From NCBI GenBank assembly GCA_038373885.1, contig JAWZYV010014441.1:30650-94649 (forward strand): a stretch of DNA of 64,000 nt. The letters are read 5' to 3'. The first letter of the stretch is position 1; the number at the start of each line of letters is the position of its first letter. This DNA is from Cheiracanthium punctorium (lineage: Eukaryota > Arthropoda > Arachnida > Araneae > Cheiracanthiidae). Positions 55,798 to 64,000 of the stretch are shown here, one piece after another. Below the pieces are notes generated by a model, which saw nothing but the letters and a program-made list of their open reading frames with translations, did no database searches and was not told where the DNA came from. Both the position numbers and the translations under genes were made by a program.

Positions 55798-56753
55798 CAG
55801 GGACGGGCAAACTTTTTCGGTCGGGGGCCAAAAAGGGATAAAAAAAAAGTTTGGCGGGACAAGATAAACCTTTTCTAAAATTTTAAAAAATATATACAAG
55901 TATTACAATTTAAACATGTTATTGAGATGAATGAAATTGCTATTTCATTTTTTAAAGTTCCTTATATTGAGGTTCGAAGTGAGATGTACTGATTCTAAGG
56001 AACGAGGCTAAATGCTCATCTGTCAGTCTACTTCTGAAAGAATTCTTTCTAAGGTTCATAATTGAAAACACCTGTTCACATACTATATAAGATGAAGCAA
56101 ACATAGCACTGTGAGATATTAAATTTGGGAAACTTACTTTCGATAATAATTTGTAAAACTTTAACTTTGGCATATTTAGAAACAACAGCTTGAGATGATC
56201 GTTAGATTGCAACTCAATAATTCAAGCTGCAAATCTGACCTCACTGCTTCACAATTTACGTTCAAAGGCACGGTAAAAATATCCAATTCTGTTTGAATGG
56301 CACTGAAATCTTGAAATCTGCGTTCGAAATCAAAAATGTAGTTTTTCAAGCCATCTTCATAATTCTTAAGCTTCTCTTCATTTACTGAGAGTATTGAATT
56401 TAACCTCGAGGAATGAGACAAGTCGTTCTTAGCTAGCTGCCCAGCAAACAGATTAGGTTTTAGTTTAAAAGCTTTGAGATGTGTCGATAAATTGATTTTT
56501 CCCTTGCGTCTTGACATTCAAGTTGCTCATATGACAAAGAAGATCTGTGAAAAATGCAAAGTCCGAAAGCCATTCTGTATCTTCTTACATTTCGCACTCG
56601 CAGAACACTGTTTCTCATGGAAGAACAACACAATGTCGTCTTTCAGATGCCCAACTCGTTCAAAAGCACATCCTTCAAAATTGCTATCTGCGGGCCAGAT
56701 AAAACCTTCGGCGGGCCGGATTTGGCCCGCGGTCCGTAGGTTACCCATCCCTG
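55798..56753 (-). mobile_element. internally deleted hAT transposon
   Basis: 956 bp with inverted ends CAGGGACGGGCAAACTTT and the complement of CAGGGATGGGTAACCTACG, flanked by the perfect 8-bp duplication CATTACGC (55790-55797 and 56754-56761). It carries the C-terminal part of a hAT transposase on the minus strand. The insertion interrupts a satellite unit. Confidence 0.95.
55952..56517 (-). pseudogene. hAT transposase C-terminal fragment
   Basis: Two minus-strand frames. The first (56517 to about 56200) is helical: NYEDGLKNYIFDFERRFQDF. The second (56212 to 55952) has FASSYIVCEQVFSIMNLRKN and SRLTDEHLASFLRIST, matching the hAT C-terminal dimerisation domain. A frameshift lies near 56200 and the catalytic N-terminal part is missing. 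It cannot catalyse transposition. Confidence 0.88.
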
Positions 56754-56907
56754 CATTACGCTCTATGGGCATCTCTATAACTACTGAATTGTTTCTGATA
56801 TATATGTAGAATCCGAAGTTTCAATCAAGAGAGCAGCTGCTTCACCCCTTCCTGTGAGACCCCCCCCCTGAACGTGAGAGGTCACGTGATATGTGTTGTA
56901 TTTTCGT

Positions 56908-57010
56908 GGCTCTCGTATTCGCCGGAAGCATTTTCGCCGATCCCAACCGCCCGGGGCGAATACCGCGTCTGCGAGCATGACCTCAGCGAGACTCGAGAGA
57001 CCGGAAACCG
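56908..57010 (+). repeat. GC-rich inverted repeat, left copy
   Basis: GCATTTTCGCC, ATCCCAACCGCCCGG, GCGAATACCGCGTCTGCG and GAGAGACCGGAA recur in reverse complement at 60262-60372. The 3.2 kb between them is AT-rich. Whether the two are ends of one element or two members of a dispersed family is not clear. Confidence 0.75.
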
Positions 57011-57584
57011 CACAGAGCTTTAAGGACGGTGCTGGCGCCCTCTGTTTCGGTTAAAATGGTAGTTAGTTTATTATAGTGATAATCTATTATCTTCAATGAA
57101 ATATTTTACAATGCCTCATTTTAATGTAACATAATTTTAGTTAATGAAAATTATTTATTATTTATAATAATCAAATAAAAGTGACTGAAGATGACACATA
57201 TTGAAATGTAAATTTTATTACTAGATCTTCAATTTTGCTTTAGCGTGATGAAAAATAAAAAGCATAAAAATGTTAAATTATTAATTTAATTTACATATGA
57301 AACGTAAATTAAGGCTTTTTAATATAAATTTCTGAATTTATTTATTAATAGGTATTTTTTATTAAAAAAAAAACAATACTTCACATTAGTATTATTAAAC
57401 AGATTTAAAGTTTTTGCTTCTAGTTGTAAGAAATTATTTAAATCAAATGAATTTTAATAACTTGATAACTGAATGATTATGAAATGCTGAATTTCTAATA
57501 ATTTAGTCTTGATTTTTATTTGTGCATTTTGCATTTTAAGTTAATATTGCATAATCCACAGTTTTTCTATTTCAAATTTGGTGT
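57011..57584. other. AT-rich region, no gene
   Basis: Nothing recognisable between the GC-rich repeat and the hAT-type element. Confidence 0.5.
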
Positions 57585-58104
57585 AAACTTACCATAGGCG
57601 TAGAGTTATATGGGCCCGTGGGGATCGAGCCCCCTCAATAAATTGTGAATAGGGGCTGTGCCCACCTAATAATTTACCACTAAATACAGAAAACTAATTT
57701 ATATTAACATTAAAAAAAGTATTTCACGCCATTTACAAACGTTTAAAAAAAACTTTACTTGTACTTTTAAAAATTTTCTTCTTTTGATTTCAATCATTAT
57801 TTAGTATTCATTGTGAGGCAACGTAACACACAATGTTACTAATAAGCTGCCCTCGCCAGGCTCTGGTTAATTAAAATCAGATTACGCAATGTAAAGTAGT
57901 TAATGAAGAAACGTTCAGATGTGTCTAAAATGCACTATCTCATCGAAAATGTTTTTTTTTTCTATTGGATTTTTTACTTTGCTTCTATTTTTAACTTATA
58001 ACATGGTAGAAAGATACTACATACCTTACATAGGTGTAGAATTCTATGGACACATAGAGCTCGAGCGCCTCCAATAATTTATACTTATATATAGTAAGTC
58101 ACAG

Positions 58105-58274
58105 CTGCCAACTACTACAGAAATAATTAACCACTTTTTGTAAACAGTATATTTTTTAATTATTTTTTTCAAAATAGTAACCAGCTCGAGCGCGCAGCAC
58201 AAAACTTTTGCTATATTTTAAGCCAAAAAATCATGTAGAAAAAGTGGTTAATTCTATTCCGTACTAGTTGGCAG
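58105..58274. mobile_element. 170-bp MITE with 37-bp inverted ends
   Basis: CTGCCAACTACTACAG then AATTAACCACTTTTT at the left is matched by its complement at the right with a few changes. No clear target duplication was found. Confidence 0.8.
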
Positions 58275-58301
58275 TTAAGAGTAAGTTATATGTACGTGAA
58301 T

Positions 58302-58463
58302 CAGTGGCGTAGCCAGAAATTTTTCATGGGGGGGGTACGACTTCTGCAACTCACATATATGTATATGGTACGGGTGTATGATAAGGGAGTGAGGAATATA
58401 CATTTTGTATGGCAAAAAATTCTTCATGGGGGGTATAACCCCCCCCCCTTGGCTACTCCACTG
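58302..58463. mobile_element. 162-bp hAT-type MITE
   Basis: CAGTGGCGTAGCCAG at the left and the complement of CAGTGGAGTAGCCAAGGG at the right, flanked by ACGTGAAT (58294-58301) and ACGTGAAA (58464-58471). G-rich and C-rich runs lie next to the ends. Confidence 0.88.
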
Positions 58464-58534
58464 ACGTGAAAATATGTGGTTGTGGGGCTCGGCGACCCCA
58501 ATAATTTTGAAAACTTTACGCTTATGAAACTTAC

Positions 58535-60261
58535 ACAGATATTTTTTTTAAAAATTCATTGTTGCAATTAAATTATTTGCATATAGATGAAGCAGGTATG
58601 AAGCAAGAAATGTTTTGTTATTTGGAGTGGGTGGCATAAAAATAGGTAAATTTTATATCTAAGATTCCAACTCAATAGTCAAATTACTTTTATCATTGGT
58701 ATTATCAATTGGGAAATCAATTATTTTAACAAAAAAGTGACTTTTATTAAAAATTGGTATGAAAATTCACAAAAATCAGTGTTGAATTTCGCAAAATTAG
58801 TATTGAAATTCACAAAAATGGGAGCCTAGGAAAAATTCTTGGACTGACCACCGATAAAATACTTTGCATTAAACACACAGATAAAGAAAAAAAGCGTAAT
58901 AAACTTTTCAGATGGTAAAAAGGGTTCACTATTAGCTTCAAAAGTGCCAATGGATAAAGAGAGGCTCTGATTTGCTGTTGGTTTTCGCTTGTGCTGCAGC
59001 TGAAAAAGGGTGGACTCTTTGTGCCACTTAAAATGCTCATACTGCACTTTATCTGTGTGTTTTATAAAAGTATTTTCTTGAAATTACAGTCCGGGTTTTA
59101 TCACTGGTATTTGTAATGTATGGTCAATATAAGGAGTGTTGACTGTGCCAGTATTATACTATTACAATAGTAAATTGTAATAGTATTATAATACTGAAGT
59201 ATTCTTTAGTATTAAAACAATATTCTTATATTGAACTCAAAAGAAAAAAAATCCCTTATTATTGTGTGTCTATTGTTTTTCAGTAGCAGTAACATTCAAA
59301 GAAAATTGCAAAATTAACATTATATAATTATTACCACAGTGTCTTATGAACATACAAAAGCACTTGTAATGTAGTCTTTATATATTGTTAATTTTGCTGG
59401 GCGCTTTCATGTTTAAGATTTTTTTTCTGAAAGTTTCATAAAAGGCACCATTTTCAAATTTATATCAGTGTGTAGTGCAGCTTGTAAAGACTTCCTGAAT
59501 TTTTTTTTGAATCCTTGGTGCAATTACTTTATTTTAATCTGTGTACCAAGTGAGACAGATTTTGTTTCTTAGACATTAGACGTATACCCTTAAGATTATT
59601 TTCTCATATCTTACCCGCTAGTCTACAAATTCATATATTAAAAATGCAAACATTTATTTAGTTAAATTTAACCAATGACAATTAATTTTATTATAAAACT
59701 CATGTGTGTATAATCCAGAATAAATAATGCCTAATTACATTTATCATTATATATACAAAATTAACTAACATAATATTATGAAACATCTCATTACTTTTTT
59801 GAGACATGTGTAGAAGAATAGATCAGATAGATATTTAAAAACAATAAAGTACAAAACTAATGGCTGTATATATTTAATACTTACCTATTATATATATAAA
59901 TATATATTTATCAGCTTATTTTTTTTTTAAAGAAAAACAAAACAATGTATGTAACTTATTTATTGCATCCTATTATTACAGAGCAGTTATTTTTAGTTTT
60001 AAAACATTCAAAAAATACCTGATACTTACAAATTTATTTAAATCAACCGAATTTTTAAAAAAAATGTAGTACATGTAAGTAGAAAAATACCAGTATATTT
60101 GTTTATATTCATTATTGAAAATGTTTATTTCAAAGACCATGTATTTTTATTGTTTTCTTATTGTCAATCGTTACTTTAGGAAAACTTTTTATTTTAAGGG
60201 CATTTTAAAACAGAAAAATGAACACAAAAGTAGAGCATTCAAAACAATCTGCATAACAATC
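58535..60261. other. AT-rich region, no gene
   Basis: Low-complexity AT sequence with short palindromes (for example ACTATTACAATAGTA near 59157). Short frames on the minus strand near 58810-59047 show no domain. Confidence 0.5.
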
Positions 60262-60372
60262 TTAGAGTAAACTTCCGGTCTCTCGATCTCGCTGAACATG
60301 CGCAGACGCGGTATTCGCCCGGGCGGTTGGGATTGGCGAAAATGCTATTCGCATGAAGCGAGGAGTGAGAGG
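60262..60372 (-). repeat. GC-rich inverted repeat, right copy
   Basis: Reverse complement of 56908-57010: TTCCGGTCTCTCG, CAGACGCGGTATTCGCCC, GGGCGGTTGGGAT and GGCGAAAATGC. Confidence 0.75.
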
Positions 60373-62699
60373 CAGACGGTCGGAGATATTGAACTGAGAT
60401 GGAACTTTGTTTGCATGCCTGGGTGTCGTGTATTCTTGTTCTTTTTTAACCCATTTATGCCTAGCGTCCCTTTTTTGGGACGGCATTTTCGCTATCATTC
60501 GAAAACGTTATTTATTTTTCCTAGCCTTTATTCGCGAGTATTGAACCTCAATTCCACAAAATATTTTAATGTGGCCATGTAGGATGTTGACATTTCAATT
60601 TTTATACATAATGATTTTAAATGAAATCATCCCTTGTTCAAAAAGTTGACATCAGAAATTTATCAATTACTTCTGGTGTTAGCAAAAATTGAAGAAAGTC
60701 GCAAAAATATCCAGGCACTAATGGGTTAAGCAGTGAATCCTGTGTGGATGTTTTTGTTTTCTTACCTAAGTGGTACCATATTTCTAGCATACCCTTGTAA
60801 ATAGAATAATTATTAAGTGTGTGTGTCCGGGGCCATCGCTAAACAACGGGCCTGCTTATGAGTTGCCATCCCTAAAAATGAGTTTATCATTGAGGCCTGT
60901 TTCCCCAGTCACAGTATTCTATTTTATTATTCTAAGTATTATAAATGTTATATTATTTTATTATTTTAAAACAATTTTTTTATATTTTTGTCGTACTAAA
61001 GAACTTTAGATGTAGGTAATCGTTTTGTGAATCTTGCGCCATTTTCTTTCATGAAAATTTATCCTAAAATTCGAACATTTTGCTCTGAATGTAAATGCTT
61101 ATAATGTATTTAGAAATTCTAAAAATATGTATGTAAATCATGTTTAGTGAATAATTACTCATGTGTTATTTATAAATAAATTATTTTAATCAGAAATCGT
61201 ATTACTTGAGTAGTTTTTATTCTTGTAAATAAGCATGACGTTTGATACTATTTAGACGATTTAATTTTGCCAGTTGAAAATGTTATTTATCAGTTATATA
61301 TGCCTTGATTATGTGATTCAGACTTACATCTGGTACAGTGCAGAAATACAGTAAATTATAAATTATTGATTTTTGCCCGTTTATACAGAAACTTCAAATG
61401 TAGTTAATATTTTGTACAAGCGTTCATTATGCTTGCTCAATTCCTAAGTTCGATTGAGAAAGCGACAAAAGAATGATATATACTACATGAAATGTCTTTA
61501 TTAAAGAATAATTAATTCAGGGATCACGCTATAGAGCGTATTTTATCAATTTTCTCCAATATACAGGATATCCCGAAAACACTGAAATGCGCTTTAATAC
61601 ATCATTTGTTAAAGATTAATGTTGAATTGTTTAAAATAACGTAGGAAATACGACTACGTTCATGAAATATTCATTATGAAAATGTCTTTCTCATTTGTGT
61701 ATTTAGTTATTTTAAAGTATATTAAATATCCACTTGTGAAACTAAAATAAGCAATCGTGAATCATGAACGTAAGCGCTACTTTGTTTTTCCTTCAAATTA
61801 TATGCATCTATTTTCTTTATGTAAATATGTATCATAGCAAACAAATTAATCATGAGTTCGTACTTGAATAAGTAACACAATTACTACTTAAAACTACATT
61901 AAATAACGTTTGAAAGCACTGAAAAGCTTAAGAAATGCCTGATGTATATGTGAAGACTCGAGCATCCGTAGGCCTCTTTGGATGGCTCATCAAAATACAC
62001 GCGCAGGCCCGTTACTAATTGCGAAGGCCCCGGTGTGTCCAAGTAACTTAGCCTCGTTAATGTGTACTTAACCTCTTTCAATTTAGAAGTGCATAATGGA
62101 CATTTTGCATGGTGTCTGAGTTCGAGGCTAAAATTCGTCTGCTGGCGGTATTTACATCCGCCAGCTCCTATTGAAATGCATTCAGTATCCATTTTATAAT
62201 TACTGTTTCTCATTATTAGAGCCGCTTGGAATGAGTTACCGTCTTTTTAATACTTAAATAGATGGTTTAGAAGACGATGATATCGCATTTCGCTTCAAAA
62301 CTTTGTTAATAAAAAGAATATTAGTGTTCTAAAATTATTACGTTATTGCAAACACGTATAAATAATACATCATTGAATTGATTTTGAGTTTTCTGAGTTT
62401 AAAATAGTACAAATATTCATTAAAAACCTCCCACACTTTTTTAAAGTACGATCTTTTAAATTATTTTTAGTATTTAATTATTATTAACATTTTAAATAAA
62501 ATCTCACAATGAAGATAAAATTCATTCATAAAAAGCTATTATTTGTTAATGACTAATATTCTAGCTTCTTTTGCAACAGCTATATTTCTACTAGAAAGTG
62601 TCAAATAATCCCTTAGGTCCAAACGAGCTGAAACCGAAACTAATCATCACCATAAGATCGTGCACGTGGAGTATCAAATACCGCCAAGTGACGTCACCT
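60373..62699. other. AT-rich region, no gene identified
   Basis: Nothing recognisable apart from a less AT-rich island at 61920-62200 that contains a 104-codon minus-strand frame without a known domain. TGGACATTTTGCA in it is echoed in complement near 62700, so it may be a dispersed repeat. Confidence 0.45.
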
Positions 62700-63038
62700 G
62701 CAAAATGTCCATAGTGATTCGTCAATTCATAGGGTCAGTACGACCCTACAATTTTGGGGACTTTTGGCGGGATGTCGATGTCGATATCGAAAACCCTCTA
62801 GTTTTTCGGAACTTTTCGCCGGGATAGAATTAGAATTAGATTCGATAGAATTGGATTGAATCAGATTAAATTGGATAAGTGTGAAGAATAATATGGAATA
62901 TTGAATTGATTATTGTGTAAAGTATCTGTGCTTCAAAAAATGTTATTTGTGTGCTCACGTATCAGTTGTGGATTACCAGGGCGAGTTTGATCGCCGAAGA
63001 CTGCAAACTGTAAGTACACAATTTTTGTATCAGTAAAC
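62700..63038 (+). other. possible LTR or leader of a gag-like element
   Basis: Less AT-rich sequence directly upstream of a gag-like frame, with a purine/GAT-rich part (AATTAGAATTAGATTCGATA). It may be the LTR and untranslated leader of the retroelement that starts at 63039, but no LTR partner is in the window. Confidence 0.35.
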
Positions 63039-63475
63039 ATGTCTTACATCGGAAAACATCGAAAAGAGGATATTATTAAATTAATGTGTGAATTGTATTT
63101 AAAAATTCCTGATAACCCAACTATTGCTAAAATGAAACAGATTATTATTAGTGATGCGAAATACGATGAAGAATTCACAAAATCTGTTCTCAGCAACATT
63201 GCAGCGGACCGCGAAAACGAAGAAAATAATTGAGCGGGAAAAATTAGAACGTGAATTCCTATTGGAACAATTAAAATTAAAAAATTATGAGAAGGGTAAC
63301 AGTACAGAACCTTTTGTAATCCAAAACAAAATAGATCTTACAAAAATAATCAAAAGTTTCGATTGGAAGGATCCAAAAGCAGACATTAGCACATATCTCG
63401 CTTTATTTGAGAGGCAAGCCACAAGAGGCGAAATTAAAAAATATGATTGAGTCACACACTTGTTAGGGTTATTAC
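63039..63475 (+). pseudogene. gag-like N-terminal fragment of a retrotransposon
   Basis: The first frame (ATG 63039, MSYIGKHRKEDIIKLMCELY) is a short helical leader domain. The second frame (to 63450) has a charged helix (EREKLEREFLLEQLKLKNYE) and then SFDWKDPKADISTYLALFER, a pattern seen at the start of the capsid region in many invertebrate LTR-element gag proteins. A frameshift lies near 63220 and a stop at 63448-63450. In the same frame a few gag-like codons (LLGLLPE) continue until a hAT-type terminus interrupts the gene at 63476. Family assignment is tentative. Confidence 0.6.
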
Positions 63476-63524
63476 CAGAGGCGGATCTACGGGGGGGGGC
63501 TATAGGGGCTATAGCCCCCCCCCC
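63476..63524. mobile_element. hAT-type terminus with G/C-run palindrome
   Basis: CAGAGGCGGATCTACGGGGG starts like a hAT terminal repeat. GGGGCTATAG and CTATAGCCCC then form a palindrome with long G and C runs. The other end is not identified in the window. Confidence 0.5.
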
Positions 63525-64000
63525 ATTGAAACTGAATTTTGACTAGATAGAATAGAGTTTTGAAGCTTAGTTAAAAACTGCGTGTCAAAATGGTATTTTG
63601 AAATTTTAATTTACTTTTTTGATTTATTACTTTGATTTTTAGACTTGACCTAAATCTAATGGTTTTTAACTCTTTCGTCCCCAGGCTACAGGTATTTTCA
63701 AAACTTGAGTCCCAAGGACTCGCCCGAAATTTCGTCTCCTCCTTGAAACATTTCGGTTTCTTTTAAGGATGATCAGTAACCTAGTTTTACTATATATACG
63801 CGAGTAGCGCAGAACAGCTAATTGTTTGAACGGGTTATGGCAAATGCAGAGAACAGTGTTTGAGCGATGATATCCATTCACCCCCTGCAAAGTCATAAAA
63901 AGGGGGAGCTAAAAATACATATAATTCACTGTTAAACATAAATAGTCTTTGCGCGCGCCTTGTGTGGTGCGCGTCTCAGATCCTGTACTGATGTGTACCT
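63525..64000. other. no recognisable feature to the window end
   Basis: Mixed AT-rich and GC-richer sequence, possibly the interior of the hAT-type element starting at 63476. A 76-codon minus-strand frame at 63666-63896 shows no domain. Confidence 0.4.

Larger units (their letters stand above)
53330..56815. repeat. ~150-bp satellite array with two hAT insertions
   Basis: Diverged units repeat TTTTACAGGGACACTCATAA, ACATTACGCTCTATGGGCAT, TCTGTAACTACTGAA, TTCACTGAT-GAAAGCTACAC and ATTATAGGCTACCTTT. Neighbouring units near 55170-55480 are the most alike. Elements at 53461-53874 and 55798-56753 interrupt it. The stretch 53111-53330 is AT-rich transition. Confidence 0.88.
57593..58526. mobile_element. 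hAT-type non-autonomous element with nested MITEs
   Basis: Ends CATAGGCGTAGAGTT and the complement of CATAAGCGTAAAGTT, flanked by the perfect 8-bp duplication AAACTTAC (57585-57592 and 58527-58534). Inside, at 58029, a second copy of the left end (CATAGGTGTAGAATT) occurs in the same orientation. Two MITEs at 58105-58274 and 58302-58463 are nested in it. Confidence 0.85.

Noticed and set aside
61899..62213. Cysteine-containing protein gene
   Set aside because: A 104-codon frame without start context, domain or neighbours; it overlaps a probable dispersed repeat.

Overview
The window is gene-poor, AT-rich eukaryotic DNA made almost entirely of transposable elements, many inserted into one another. 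GT-AG introns, DD34E Tc1, Ty3/gypsy, R1/I-like LINE, Helitron, hAT and Polinton/Maverick families point to an animal, most likely an arthropod. The overall repeat style resembles spiders, but that is inference and no host gene was found to test it. I see no rRNA, no tRNA, no CRISPR and no convincing host gene.

Layout. 1-2287 is the 3' end of a Ty3/gypsy element whose LTR interrupts a minus-strand gag-like gene (2288-2794). 3121-4529 is a complete Tc1-type transposon with an open transposase. About 5.8 kb to 36610 is one Polinton/Maverick (adintovirus-like) copy. It has remnants of major capsid protein, maturation protease and packaging ATPase, then two small virion-type genes. A convergent AlkB-PC4-like gene follows, divergently paired with a protein-primed-type DNA polymerase B carrying N-terminal C2H2 fingers encoded across two introns. 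This Polinton was opened by a second copy of the same gypsy family (17829-35985). A 10.5-kb LINE (23361-33860, 15-bp target duplication) split the gypsy integrase. A Helitron (26959-28885) and a roughly 2-kb non-autonomous element (24646-26600) then split the LINE.

36047-36610 is read as the right terminal repeat of the Polinton. A 1.3-kb near-perfect foldback (36611-37914) directly abuts it. 37915-47014 is a second, decayed Polinton with a dead AlkB-PC4 gene and the same right terminal repeat; it is interrupted by a 2.9-kb P-element-like transposon (41921-44808). 47015-53.1 kb is a scrambled locus holding an inverted LTR fragment, a different gypsy element on the minus strand, a third Polinton terminal repeat and the complementary LTR fragment. 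The last part of this locus is unusually rich in indels. 53.3-56.8 kb is a ~150-bp satellite array with two hAT insertions. From 57 kb to the end are hAT-type MITEs, AT-rich DNA and a broken gag-like gene near 63 kb.

The most interesting biology is the Polinton: a virus-like transposon whose replicative polymerase gene appears spliced and zinc-finger-tagged. Opposite it lies a predicted AlkB-type demethylase joined to a PC4-like single-strand DNA binding domain, present in both copies. Late virion genes are on the plus strand, the AlkB gene converges on them, and it shares an upstream region with the polymerase gene.
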